From contig NZ_BAIV01000011.1 of assembly GCF_000517545.1 (NCBI RefSeq), forward strand, positions 62,001 to 126,000: 64,000 bases of DNA, in the 5' to 3' direction. Below are positions 18,892 through 28,169 of the stretch, in pieces. This stretch comes from Bacteroides reticulotermitis JCM 10512. Its GTDB lineage: Bacteria; Bacteroidota; Bacteroidia; Bacteroidales; Bacteroidaceae. The position numbers and the translations under genes are program-made. The stretch's first letter is position 1; each line of letters opens with the position of its first letter. The notes beneath the pieces were generated by a model. It did not search any database. It saw nothing but the letters and a program-made list of their open reading frames with translations, and was not told the DNA's origin.

Positions 18892-20448
18892 TTACTTTTT
18901 GATTTCGAGTTTGCCAATCTTGGCCCATCCCTCGACTAGAAGTTTTTTGTCGACCGCCATCGCCAAGCCTGGTTGATATGCTTTGGTCGTATCGACTAAC
19001 CCTATAAGCCAGGTGTAACTCCCCTTTGGAAGAGCATCCAAGCTAACAGTTGTGGTGTAATGACCATCATGCCCTTGCACCCAAGTCGAGAGATCTGCCT
19101 CATCTGCAAGCTGCTTTTTCACAATGCGATGCTTATCATCCATCAAAGCAATGCAAACTTTATATTTCCCTTTCCATTGGGGGATGTTAGTAGGACAATA
19201 TCCCCAACCTAGATTGCGCCAATTGTGCTGCACACTGACTCGTTCACCTTGCCGAGCCTTATTCACGAAACGCACCTCAGTGGGATAGAGTCGATATCCT
19301 CCCTCACGTTCGAAGCGCTTTACTAAATCGAAAGAAGAGTTGAACCACGAAGCGACTTCATCACCAATGCGAAGATCCATCATATTAACGTGAGCGTTGC
19401 GACTCTCTTCGTACTCACCCAAGCGTACATCCTCCGAGTGACCTTGGCGATACTTGCCACAAGGATCAATCCAATAACGGTGCTGCCCTCCGGTAATCCA
19501 TCCTCCCTCCATAATAATCGGTAAGCGATAGCGATAAGTGCGAGCAAAGTTCTTTTCCCACTCTTCGTAATAACCAGTCATACCAAAAGCGTCATGCCGA
19601 ATAGTATAGCCCTTGGCAATGGCTCTTTCAAGCAATCGTTTACTATCGGGATGCGGTGCTGCCCAACTGATAGTATCTCCTACCAAGCGATGGTAGTTTA
19701 TCACCAACGGCACACGCTTAAAGGCTTTCGCATAAGCATCCGTAATCCATTCGAATACTTCTACTTTATTTGAGTAGTTATTATATTTCACAGCATGTGC
19801 TTCACCCCACTTCCCCAATCCATAAGCATCTATAAAGTCGACTTTATCGGGATCATCAAAGGCAAGGGCAAACGCTTGAAGGAATTTCTCGTATTTCTGC
19901 TGGAATACAGCATCATCGGGATAGGGCGACCAGACTTGTGGATTGTTGGGGTCTTGGAAACCTTTGGCACCGGACTCCTTGACATAAAGCGGTGTGTTCT
20001 GCCCCTGATCGCGACTATCTACATTGATGCGGAAAGCCAAGCGCATACCACGTTCACGTACGGTAGCAAGCAATTTATAGATACGTGAGTGGGGATCCTT
20101 CCAAACATACTTACCCTCTTTACTCTCGAGCATGTTCCAATTAATGCGAATGTAACATGTACCGGCATAATCGCTAACGCGAACAGTCGAGTCTCCACCA
20201 TTCACAGGCATAGCGTCATAGCGGTGAGTTTGCCAAAAAGACTCATCCCATGTACGACCTAAATACATCACCCAACCTGTAAGGGGATTTTTGAGTACTG
20301 AAGTGGTGTCCGGCTCAAAACGGACTGTTTGATCAGGTGCTTTTCCCTCGTTAGCGATAGTTAGTTGCGTATATTCGGAAGCCCACCCGTAGGGAGGAAG
20401 CGCTGCCATAAACAGCATAAATGTGTATAACAAAATGTGTCTTTTCAT
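18892..20448 (-). CDS. DUF4832-type secreted protein, candidate TIM-barrel glycosidase (copy 2)
   Basis: Exported protein of 518 aa. The ATG at 20448 starts a type I signal peptide (MKRHILLYTFMLFMAALPPY); an in-frame ATG nine codons earlier gives no better signal. No lipobox cysteine is present, so unlike copy 1 it should be periplasmic or released. It shares NPLTGWVMY, LGKWGEAH, INYHR, IRHDAFGM and IIMEGGW with copy 1, including a Glu pair (about Glu216 and Glu314) spaced as expected for clan GH-A catalysis. It lies between fecR and the STN-SusC, an unusual place for an enzyme. DUF4832 membership is from remembered family likeness; activity is inferred. Confidence 0.75.
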   Translation of the reverse strand: MKRHILLYTFMLFMAALPPYGWASEYTQLTIANEGKAPDQTVRFEPDTTSVLKNPLTGWVMYLGRTWDESFWQTHRYDAMPVNGGDSTVRVSDYAGTCYIRINWNMLESKEGKYVWKDPHSRIYKLLATVRERGMRLAFRINVDSRDQGQNTPLYVKESGAKGFQDPNNPQVWSPYPDDAVFQQKYEKFLQAFALAFDDPDKVDFIDAYGLGKWGEAHAVKYNNYSNKVEVFEWITDAYAKAFKRVPLVINYHRLVGDTISWAAPHPDSKRLLERAIAKGYTIRHDAFGMTGYYEEWEKNFARTYRYRLPIIMEGGWITGGQHRYWIDPCGKYRQGHSEDVRLGEYEESRNAHVNMMDLRIGDEVASWFNSSFDLVKRFEREGGYRLYPTEVRFVNKARQGERVSVQHNWRNLGWGYCPTNIPQWKGKYKVCIALMDDKHRIVKKQLADEADLSTWVQGHDGHYTTTVSLDALPKGSYTWLIGLVDTTKAYQPGLAMAVDKKLLVEGWAKIGKLEIKK

Positions 20449-20593
20449 CTTTTTAATAGTATTAATGGAGTACAACCTCTCCTTTCGAAAAGAATGCAGA
20501 TCTCCTCTACCTTGCTATGAAGGCATTATAAATTGGTTAATAATAAGGTTTTATGCTATTATTTCATTCAGAAATAACTGATAACAAAAGCAG

Positions 20594-21525
20594 CTACTTC
20601 TTCACTAAGTAAATTGTATCCCCATGAACTTTTATACGAGTCTGCGTCATGGTTTCAATGGCTCGCAAGGTTTCATTTACATGATCACTAAGCATTAGCT
20701 TACCGTAAAATCGTTCTGCCACCATCTCATCGTCAAACAAAATAGTCACCCCATAATAATGGCTGAGTCGTTGTGCTACAGACTCTACACTTTCACCATC
20801 AAGGTTAATCATACCCTGCATCCAACATATGTATTCGTCGGTATCCACAGCTCGTTTCTCGGCAAAACTACCCTCTTGCAAACTCACCAACTCACTCGGC
20901 TTCATACGTACCCGATCATTGTTTGCCGTTTTTAGTTCTACCGATCCTTGAACCAGCACCACTTGCGAATCCGAAGCATCATAATTGTTCACATTAAATT
21001 TGGTTCCAAGCACCTTCACACTAAAGTTATCAGAATAAACCAAAAACGGATGCTCGCATCGTGTGCCACATCAAAGTAAGCCTCACCCTTCACATACACC
21101 TCACGGTAATCGCCCTCAAAACGCTTGGGGTAGCGAATTATGGTACGCGAGTTGGCTATGATCTTAGTGCCATCAGCCAACATCAACGTCATTCTATCGC
21201 CAATAGGCACTTCCACCTCCTCATCGTAAACACTAGCGACTAATTCCATAACCTCCGTGTGAGGTAAACTACTGATCACATTCTCTGTGACTATATATCT
21301 AATACCTATTAAAAGTAGCAACGTTGCAGCCGTTGAGGCAACATACATCAAAACACGTCGCTGTTTGCTTTTGCGTTCTTGTTGATGTATTTTCAAGAAA
21401 GCTTTTTTCTTAATGACCGAGATATCTATCTCGGCGGGAGTTCCATGCTCTATAAACGCCTTCAGTTTGAGGTCGCTCGGCAAATCTCCATGTGTACAAT
21501 CATTACTATCTTTACCCATTTTCAA
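20594..21525 (-). CDS. FecR-family anti-sigma factor (frameshifted as sequenced)
   Basis: Inner-membrane anti-sigma partner of the sigma factor at 21649-22191. The N-terminal cytoplasmic part ends at a transmembrane helix (VLMYVASTAATLLLLIGI). The periplasmic FecR domain follows (IGDRMTLMLADGTKIIANS, VYVKGEAYFDVAHDA), and a C-terminal STN-like region ends at IKVHGDTIYLVKK. The 932-nt span is one base short. The frame changes at about 21053-21056: YFDVAHDA should continue as HPFLVYSDNFSVKVLGTKFN but reads SIRFWFIL instead. Repaired length is about 310 aa. Start at 21525 or the ATG at 21519 are both possible. Confidence 0.88.
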
Positions 21526-21648
21526 CTCTTTTTATCCTTTCAATATCTTTACCTTATAAGTTGCTTCTATTTATAAAGACGCAAAGGTTCTATTTATCTA
21601 TAGGTTTAAAATCAACTTTTTTTCTTAGTGCTGCTTTTTTTTTCTAAA

Positions 21649-22191
21649 TCATCCATCCACGAGCCTCTTTTTTAACGTATTCATAGCATATCCTATATGG
21701 TAATTCACAGTAGAAAGAGAGATTTGCAACATCTGAGCAATTTCCGCATAAGGCATCTGTTCTAGTTTTGCCAGGAAGAATACATGTTTGCACTTAGGAG
21801 GCAGACTATTGATTGCTTCATTTAAACCCTGTATCTCTTCACGCGAAAGCATATCGTCAATTGGACTTTGCATGTCAGGGAAAGCAAAATCTTGAAGTTC
21901 CTCAAAAGATATTTCTTGATTACTCTTTGCCTCTTTACGTAAATAAGATATTGATTTTCGATAAACAATCGTATTTAACCAGCTCGACATGCTAACAATT
22001 TCCAAAAGTGTTTTACGTAGTCTCCATACTTCAAGGAAAACATCGCTCAGCACCTCTTCGGCCATCTCCTTCTTGCTTAGGATGCCAAAAGCGTGATAAT
22101 ACAACCTCTTCGAGTATCGGTTCATGAAACTATTAAAGGCCAGTTCATCCCCTTTTGAAATCAACAAAAGTTCTTTTGTCAGGTCTTCCAT
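21649..22191 (-). CDS. ECF-type RNA polymerase sigma factor
   Basis: ECF sigma factor of 180 aa. Region 2 is at about 20-90 (AFNSFMNRYSKRLYYHAFG, EEVLSDVFLEVWR) and region 4 at about 120-175 (LPPKCKHVFFLAKLEQ, then MPYAEIAQMLQISLSTVNYH). It begins the PUL that runs leftward to 4829 and is 123 bp from its FecR. It is a clear paralogue of the factor at 4106-4681, sharing SWLxTIxYRKSISYLRKEA. No convincing TAnnTTTG box was seen just upstream; the 585-bp gap before it is described separately. Confidence 0.93.
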   Translation of the reverse strand: MEDLTKELLLISKGDELAFNSFMNRYSKRLYYHAFGILSKKEMAEEVLSDVFLEVWRLRKTLLEIVSMSSWLNTIVYRKSISYLRKEAKSNQEISFEELQDFAFPDMQSPIDDMLSREEIQGLNEAINSLPPKCKHVFFLAKLEQMPYAEIAQMLQISLSTVNYHIGYAMNTLKKRLVDG

Positions 22192-22776
22192 TTAAGATAT
22201 ATTAGATTGCTACTTATATATATTGACACATAGAGTTTATGTATTATATAGGTCTACCTATGGTATATTAAGTTTTTTTACCAATTAAGACACGTTCTAA
22301 TCGAATCATTCTTCAACAAATACCAAGGTTGATGATACAGATCGAAAGGCAAAGGTGGGGAATTTCCATCCAAAAGGCGTAAGAAATATACAAAAAACAT
22401 CCCAATTAGAAGTAATAAACAGCTTTTAGCAAGCTCATTTTTAGAAAAGCTGCTAATCGTACGGACAGGAGTTACTCTATACTCCTTAAGTTTTTCAAAA
22501 GAGATACTCCATCTTATAAAATCGAGAAGGGCACAACAAGATTAGAGATAGAGACGATTCGAAAAGTCTGGGGAAACGACAAGCAGCCAAAGCGTCATTG
22601 ATCAAGTAATAAAGCCCGATCTATTCTTTCTCTCATAGAAGTTTTTGTGCGACATTTGCCGTCACCGCTTGCTGTCACCGCTAGCCAGCTTATAGTCAAA
22701 TAGGTAAGTGCCAGATGTGACCGAGTGACAGCAAATATAGTAAAAATAACTCTTGTGTAGAGTAAATTAGAGAAAG
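22192..22776. other. 585-bp intergenic region between PUL and housekeeping block
   Basis: No convincing gene. A plus-strand open stretch at about 22486-22605 reads like protein (RDTPSYKIEKGTTRLEIETI) but has no start, no recognisable family and is followed by stops; it may be a gene relic. At 22661-22680 GTCACCGCT is repeated, and TTGCTGTCAC (22669-22678) has a perfect inverted copy GTGACAGCAA (22725-22734). These could belong to a terminator region or an old mobile element end. The promoter of the sigma gene should also lie here but was not identified. Confidence 0.5.
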
Positions 22777-24003
22777 TTACAGGAGCCGCTTACTCAAATA
22801 GCGCACCGGATACCATACTGAAAGGAATCCGACAGCAAGTACCGTAATAAAAACGAGCACGACATCCCAGGCATGGACACTAACCGGATAAGCGTCTACA
22901 ACAAAAGCACCGCTTCCACCACCCAGTGAGATTACGCCGAATGTCTGCTGGATGAAGCATAAGAGTAATCCTAGAACGACACCGATAATCGCGCCAAAAA
23001 GAGTTATCAGCCGGCCTTCGAATAGGAAAATGCGGGAAATTAGTTTATCACTGGCACCCAGGCTACGTAAAGTTATAACATCATCTTTCTTATCCAGAAT
23101 CAGCATCGAAAGAGAGCCGATTACATTAAAGCAGGCGATCATCAGAATAAAGGTCAGGAACAGATAAGAAATTAATTTTTCGATCTCCATAATGCGGAAA
23201 ACATCCGCCTGTTGCTGATAACGATCCTGCACCACAAAGCCCTCACCCAATATCTTCTCGATGCGTTCTTGTACCGCTGCGATATTTGCATTGGGCTTTA
23301 GTTTCAATTCGATGGCGGATACTTCGGTGGAATAGTCCAACAGATGTCGTAAAAATTTAAGAGAGGTCAGAATATATTTCCCGTCGTATTGCTGCTGATT
23401 CACAACAAAGACCACACCGGGAGAATATAGGTAATCACGATTAAAAGATGCACCGGGGTTTGCCATATTCACTTTGGCATTCCGCTTAGGCAGATATATC
23501 TGCAAGGGGTCTACAAACTCAAGTCCGGTTCCCAAGGTAGCTACCAACTCCACCCCCATCACTCCATAATCGACGATGGAATCATGCAGAAGAAAGTGCC
23601 CCGTTCCGTACAGAATACTGTCAATAGCAGTCAGCTGCTCGAAGTTGTCTTCAACGCCTTTCAAAACGACCATAGCCTGACGATCTTTATATTGCACCAT
23701 CGCATTCTCTTCAAGCGTTTGCGTAAATACATCCACTTCCGGAAGAGAACAAACGGTACGGATGCGCGCATCCTGTCCATCAAAGACCTTGCCTTCACGA
23801 ACTGTAACCTTCAGCTGCGGATCGAAAGCGGTAAAGAAGCTGGCAACCATATCCTGAAACCCGTTAAAAACAGACAATGTGCAGACTAACGCCAGGGTTG
23901 CCAACGCTACTCCACACACAGATATGCCGGATATTATATTGATCGCATTATGCTTCTTCTTGGAAAAAAGATAACGCTTTGCTATATAGAAAGGGAAGTT
24001 CAC
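22777..24003 (-). CDS. LolC/LolE-type lipoprotein-releasing ABC transporter permease
   Basis: Inner-membrane permease (408 aa) of the FtsX/MacB family that helps release lipoproteins from the inner membrane. The N-terminal YIAKRYLFSKKKHNAINIIS and a first transmembrane helix near residues 20-45 are typical. A periplasmic domain (about 50-260) is followed by three helices: ISYLFLTFILMIACFNVIG, LITLFGAIIGVVLGLLLC and a last one near the C-terminus. Its ATG overlaps the rbfA stop by 4 bp, so the two genes are translationally coupled. No LolD ATPase is nearby, as is common in Bacteroidetes. Confidence 0.9.
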   Translation of the reverse strand: MNFPFYIAKRYLFSKKKHNAINIISGISVCGVALATLALVCTLSVFNGFQDMVASFFTAFDPQLKVTVREGKVFDGQDARIRTVCSLPEVDVFTQTLEENAMVQYKDRQAMVVLKGVEDNFEQLTAIDSILYGTGHFLLHDSIVDYGVMGVELVATLGTGLEFVDPLQIYLPKRNAKVNMANPGASFNRDYLYSPGVVFVVNQQQYDGKYILTSLKFLRHLLDYSTEVSAIELKLKPNANIAAVQERIEKILGEGFVVQDRYQQQADVFRIMEIEKLISYLFLTFILMIACFNVIGSLSMLILDKKDDVITLRSLGASDKLISRIFLFEGRLITLFGAIIGVVLGLLLCFIQQTFGVISLGGGSGAFVVDAYPVSVHAWDVVLVFITVLAVGFLSVWYPVRYLSKRLL

Positions 24004-24332
24004 TTGAGCAATGAGTCAATCTTTTCGATATAATCCAGCGAGTCATCCACAAAGAATTTCAATTCGGGAATAATACGCAGTTGATGGCGCACCCGAGTTC
24101 CTAATTCATAACGGATAGACTTCATGTTTTCGTTAATATTCTTCACCAGTTCATCGGCCTTCTCAGAGGGAAAAACGCTGAGATAAGCGCGAGCGATACT
24201 CATATCCGGACTAATACGTACGGCACTTACTGATACCAGGGTACCATGCATCGCCTTCGTTTGTAACAGAAAAATCTCACTCAACTCCTTCTGCAACAGA
24301 CGAGCTATTTTACTTTGTCTGGTTGTTTCCAT
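24000..24332 (-). CDS. rbfA: Ribosome-binding factor A
   Basis: Small KH-domain protein (110 aa) that binds the 30S subunit and assists 16S rRNA 5'-end maturation, especially in the cold. Diagnostic stretches are RQSKIARLLQKELSEIF at the start, VSAVRISPDMSIARAYLSVF in the middle and the LRIIPELKFFVDDSLDYIEK motif near the end. Its length is normal for the family. It overlaps the downstream permease gene by 4 bp. Confidence 0.95.
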   Translation of the reverse strand: METTRQSKIARLLQKELSEIFLLQTKAMHGTLVSVSAVRISPDMSIARAYLSVFPSEKADELVKNINENMKSIRYELGTRVRHQLRIIPELKFFVDDSLDYIEKIDSLLK

Positions 24333-24353
24333 AATTTATCTCCTATTCCTATT

Positions 24354-24990
24354 TTACTTTTTTCTTATTATCGTCAATCCATCACGTAGAGGTAGAATGA
24401 CTTTCTCGACCCGGTCATCTTTTGCAATAAAATCATTAAAGATCTTTATTCCGATGGTTTGCGCATCTGCGTTACGCGGCTGTTCCACCACATGCCCATC
24501 CCACAAGGTGTTATCGGCAATGATGTATCCTCCTTTTGCCAGGTTAGTCAAAACCATTTCGTAATAATCGACATATTTGCGTTTATCACCATCAACAAAA
24601 GCCAAATCGAATGTTATATTTAAACGGGGAACCAACTCAAGTGCGTCCTATATAGAATTTTATTTTATCAGCATATGCTGAGTTCTCCAGCCAAGGACGC
24701 GTAAAATCTTCTTGCTCATCATTGATTTCAAACGTATGCAACATTCCGTTTTCCGGTAATCCTTCTGCCAGACAAAGTGCAGAATAGCCACTATACGTTC
24801 CTATTTCCAACACTTGACGAGGGCGAATCATCTCCACAAACATTTTCAACATCCGTCCCTGCAGATGCCCGGAAGCCATACGGGGACGGAGTAGTTTTAC
24901 ATGCGTATCACGATAAAGCGCTTTCAGATAATCACTTTCCGCGTCAATATGCTGCAAAATGTATGCATCAAGTGATTCGGTATTCTGCAT
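24354..24990 (-). CDS. Class I SAM-dependent O-methyltransferase (frameshifted as sequenced)
   Basis: Member of the catechol/caffeoyl-CoA O-methyltransferase-like family (Methyltransf_3). SAM-binding motif I is VLEIGTYSGYSALCLAEGL, and the metal/substrate region FVDGDKRKYVDYY and IIADNTLWDGHV follow. The span is 637 nt. The frame breaks at about 24647, where KIKFYIG should continue as DALELVPRLNITF. Loss of a GA dinucleotide (GGAGAC read as GGAC) fits the usual sequence and gives about 212 aa, the normal family length. It lies 21 bp before rbfA and 12 bp after pyk. The substrate is unknown. Confidence 0.88.
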
Positions 24991-25002
24991 TACAGCCAGT
25001 GT

Positions 25003-26457
25003 TTACAGATAACGGTTTTTATTAGGTAAAACAGTTTCTTCCGAATACTTCAACGCATCTTCTACATCGTTAATCTCGAGGAAAGAAGTCTGTGTTCCTG
25101 CCTTACCACTGCTCAAATAACCTACCATATCGCTCGGTTGCAAACGTCCTTCTTTCAGCAGACGACGCAGTGCAGCGAAATAATAATCTTGTCCATTGGC
25201 CAGTTCAGGCATATAGATAGCCTCTACACCATAAGACAACGCTAAATGACGCATTGTTTTTTCTTTGTAACAGATAGCCAACACCGGATACTTTCCACGG
25301 AAAGCAGCTAGGTTACGAGCGGTGCGTCCGCTATAGCTATCGGTAATAATTGCACGTATCTTCAATTTGGCAGTTGCCTTAACAGCTTGTTTAGCCAAAA
25401 ATGCGGTAACATCATTGCTATCGTCCAACGGAATGCGAATATCATTCTCTTCCAATTTATCTTGTTCTGCCTGGGCAGCAATCTTAGCCATTGTCTTCAC
25501 AGCCTCTAGCGGATATTTTCCATAAGCTGTTTCACCGCTCAACATCAACGCATCTGTGCGATAATAGATTGCATTGGCAATATCAGTCACTTCCGCACGG
25601 GTCGGACGTGGATTATTGATCATTGTATGCAACATTTGCGTAGCCACGATAACCGGCTTTTTAGCCAAAATACATTTGCGGATAAGCACACGTTGGATGC
25701 CCGGAATACGTTCTTGCGGAACTTCAATTCCCAAATCTCCACGAGCGACCATTACGCCGTCGGCTACTTCCAATATTTCGTCGATATTGTCTACACCCTC
25801 TTGATTCTCAATCTTAGCGATAATTTTAATGTCGCTGTCATGAGCATCCAAAATAGCCCGAATATCAAGCACATCTTGTCTGTTACGTACAAAAGAGTGA
25901 GCGATAAAATCAATATCTTTTTCAATTGCATAAAGAATATTGTTCTTGTCTTTTTCAGTCAGCGAAGGCAAGTTTATACGAACTCCGGGTACATTAACGC
26001 TCTTACGGCTACCAAGTGTTGCCTCATTCTTAACCTCACAAATCAATTCGCTGCTGTTTTTGTCGACAACTTCCAGTTCCAACTCTCCGTCATCAATAAG
26101 TACGGTACCTCCAATTGCAAGGTCATGCACAAATTCAGGATAAGAAACAGCGATGCACTCACGTGTTGTTTCCAAATCCGGATTGCCTACTATTTTCACT
26201 TTATCACCGATCAAATACAGAATTGGTTCAGCACTGGCAGTAGTCCGAACCTCAGGTCCCTTGGTATCCATCAAAATGCCAATGCGATTGGACACAGTCC
26301 GCACATTGGCAATCAAAGCTTCAAAACCGTCACGACTAGCATGTGCCGTGTTCATACGAACCACATTCATACCGGCATCGAACAAATTTTGTATAAAGTC
26401 TACATCGCAACGTCTATCAGAGATGGAAGCGACAATTTTAGTCTGTTTCAGTAACAT
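25003..26457 (-). CDS. pyk: Pyruvate kinase
   Basis: Cytosolic glycolytic enzyme converting phosphoenolpyruvate and ADP to pyruvate and ATP (484 aa, intact). Family signatures are plain: TKIVASISDRRCDVDFI at the start, MDTKGPEVRT, the active-site strand IIAKIENQEGVDNIDEI, GVMVARGDLGIEVP, and VATQMLHTMINNPRPTRAEV. The C-terminal allosteric domain starts near residue 345. It precedes the O-methyltransferase by 12 bp and probably shares a message with it. Confidence 0.98.
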   Translation of the reverse strand: MLLKQTKIVASISDRRCDVDFIQNLFDAGMNVVRMNTAHASRDGFEALIANVRTVSNRIGILMDTKGPEVRTTASAEPILYLIGDKVKIVGNPDLETTRECIAVSYPEFVHDLAIGGTVLIDDGELELEVVDKNSSELICEVKNEATLGSRKSVNVPGVRINLPSLTEKDKNNILYAIEKDIDFIAHSFVRNRQDVLDIRAILDAHDSDIKIIAKIENQEGVDNIDEILEVADGVMVARGDLGIEVPQERIPGIQRVLIRKCILAKKPVIVATQMLHTMINNPRPTRAEVTDIANAIYYRTDALMLSGETAYGKYPLEAVKTMAKIAAQAEQDKLEENDIRIPLDDSNDVTAFLAKQAVKATAKLKIRAIITDSYSGRTARNLAAFRGKYPVLAICYKEKTMRHLALSYGVEAIYMPELANGQDYYFAALRRLLKEGRLQPSDMVGYLSSGKAGTQTSFLEINDVEDALKYSEETVLPNKNRYL

Positions 26458-26568
26458 AGTCTTTCTAATATATTTATGTATTATCTTATTCTAAATTCAC
26501 AAGCAGGATAAACCCGGAAAATCTCTATCTTCTAATGCGTCAAGTCAGAGAACTAAAGTGCTACAAAG

Positions 26569-27000
26569 CTATTTAATCGATGAGGAATCCAACAAAGCTT
26601 CCACTGCCAATCGGTAAGAGTTTAATCCAAAGCCACAGATAACTCCCTTACACGCACAAGCAATCATAGAAACATGGCGGAACGACTCGCGCGTATGCAC
26701 ATTGGATATATGAACCTCTATCACCGGTGAAGTCACCGACCGAATGGCATCTTGCAATGCGATAGAAGTATGTGTATAAGCTCCGGCATTCAATATGATA
26801 CCGTCTACTTCGAATCCGGTCTGCTGAATACAGTCTATCATTTCCCCTTCCACATTCGACTGGAAGTAATCGATGGTAACATCCGTATACCTTTCCCGAA
26901 GCTCACTCAAATAATCTTCAAATGTAACACTTCCATATATAGAAGGTTCACGCTTACCCAATAGATTAATGTTGGGACCATTAATAATCTGTATCCTCAT
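26569..27000 (-). CDS. aroQ: Type II 3-dehydroquinate dehydratase
   Basis: Shikimate-pathway enzyme that converts 3-dehydroquinate to 3-dehydroshikimate (143 aa; dodecameric in the family). The start at 27000 gives the canonical MRIQIINGPNINLLGKREP; an ATG 11 codons upstream only adds a non-conserved tail and would lie in the leader. Catalytic features visible are the Arg and Tyr in GKREPSIYG, the Asn/His region NAGAYTHTSIALQDAI and the His in EVHISNVHTRE. It is divergent from xerD, with a TACCTTTG box on its own strand at 27057-27064. Confidence 0.97.
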   Translation of the reverse strand: MRIQIINGPNINLLGKREPSIYGSVTFEDYLSELRERYTDVTIDYFQSNVEGEMIDCIQQTGFEVDGIILNAGAYTHTSIALQDAIRSVTSPVIEVHISNVHTRESFRHVSMIACACKGVICGFGLNSYRLAVEALLDSSSIK

Positions 27001-27022
27001 CGCGCAATCTTTATTTTTATGA

Positions 27023-27064
27023 TACCTTTGCATCCAAAGAACAATATTTCAAGATGCAAAGGTA
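27023..27064. promoter_or_regulatory. Divergent xerD/aroQ promoter pair (-7 boxes)
   Basis: TACCTTTG occurs on the plus strand at 27023-27030 (for xerD) and, inverted, at 27057-27064 (for aroQ). Both match the Bacteroides -7 consensus TAnnTTTG. No clear TTTG at -33 was found for either. Confidence 0.5.
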
Positions 27065-27073
27065 GAAAAAAGA

Positions 27074-28033
27074 ATGGAAATCAACGAAAAAAAACAGAAG
27101 AAGGATGCACAAGAACAGATAATCAAAAAGTATCAACAATACTTGAAGCTGGAAAAGTCACTATCTTCACATACTTTAGACGCTTATCTTACTGATCTTG
27201 ACAAGCTTTTGAGCTTCCTCACACTGGAAGGTGTTGACGTACTGGAAGTCTGCCTGGCAGATCTCCAGAGTTTCAGCGCCGGGCTACACGACATCGGTAT
27301 CCATCCCCGTTCGCAAGCCCGCATCCTCTCCGGAATCAAATCATTCTTCCGCTTCCTTATTTTAGAAGATTTTATAAAGGCCGATCCTAGCGAACTCCTC
27401 GACAGTCCCCGTATCGGCTTCAAACTACCCGAAGTACTGACCATTGAAGAAATAGACAATATTATCTCCTGCGTTGACTTAAGCAAAGTGGAAGGGCAAC
27501 GCAACCGAGCCATTTTGGAAACACTTTATAGCTGCGGCCTCCGAGTGTCTGAACTGACCAATCTGAAGTTGTCCGATCTATACTTTGAAGAAGGATTTAT
27601 CAAAGTCGACGGCAAAGGAAACAAGCAACGACTGGTACCAATTTCTCCACGAGCCATCAGAGAAATACAGCTTTATTTCATGGATCGGAATCAAATCGAA
27701 ATTAAAAAAAATTATGAAGATTTTGTATTTATCAGTCAACGCCGGGGAAAGCCTTTATCGCGCATCATGATTTTCCATCTCATCAAAGAGTTGGCCGTGA
27801 CAGCCCAAATTACCAAAAACATAAGCCCACATACCTTCCGGCACTCTTTTGCCACTCATTTACTCGAAGGAGGAGCCAATTTAAGAGCCATTCAGAGTAT
27901 GCTGGGACATGAGTCAATTACGACCACAGAGATCTACACACACATCGATCGGAACATGCTCCGCAGTGAAATAATAGAGCACCACCCTCGAAATATCAAG
28001 TATAGGGCTGAGAAAGGGAATGATTTTCATTAA
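27074..28033 (+). CDS. xerD: Site-specific tyrosine recombinase XerD-like
   Basis: Tyrosine recombinase (319 aa) that resolves chromosome dimers at dif with its XerC partner. The N-terminal SAM-like core-binding domain is at about 18-105 (YLKLEKSLSSHTLDAYLTDL). The catalytic domain shows all the expected residues: Arg in LYSCGLRVSELTNL, Lys in VDGKGNKQRLVP, the His and Arg in HTFRHSFATHLLEGG, a second His in MLGHESITTTEIYTHI and the Tyr nucleophile in the same stretch. Its position in a conserved housekeeping block, not next to an integrated element, favours the chromosomal Xer role. It is divergently transcribed from aroQ. Confidence 0.93.
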   Translation: MEINEKKQKKDAQEQIIKKYQQYLKLEKSLSSHTLDAYLTDLDKLLSFLTLEGVDVLEVCLADLQSFSAGLHDIGIHPRSQARILSGIKSFFRFLILEDFIKADPSELLDSPRIGFKLPEVLTIEEIDNIISCVDLSKVEGQRNRAILETLYSCGLRVSELTNLKLSDLYFEEGFIKVDGKGNKQRLVPISPRAIREIQLYFMDRNQIEIKKNYEDFVFISQRRGKPLSRIMIFHLIKELAVTAQITKNISPHTFRHSFATHLLEGGANLRAIQSMLGHESITTTEIYTHIDRNMLRSEIIEHHPRNIKYRAEKGNDFH

Positions 28034-28081
28034 ATTATGATAAAATCAGCCCTTAATTTACATATATATTTTAAGATTTAA

Positions 28082-28089
28082 TATCTTTG
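28082..28089 (+). promoter_or_regulatory. Putative -7 promoter box for the TPR lipoprotein gene
   Basis: TATCTTTG matches TAnnTTTG and lies 80 bases before the ATG at 28170, giving a leader of roughly 75 nt. The A/T-rich stretch upstream lacks an exact TTTG at -33. Confidence 0.5.
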
Positions 28090-28169
28090 CGTTACTCTTT
28101 CTGCGGTTTAGCAGCCAAAGTTTGTGAATAGGCGATATTTCAATTACAAACATTTAATTTATACCTAAA

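Noticed and set aside
25627..26454. Open frame of 275 codons on the plus strand, opposite pyk
   Set aside because: It lies wholly antisense to an unmistakable pyruvate kinase and has no recognisable domain; it mirrors the codon bias of pyk.
27074..28033. Tyrosine recombinase as the integrase of a mobile element
   Set aside because: It sits in a conserved housekeeping block without att-like repeats, cargo or tRNA target, and matches the XerD length and motif pattern.
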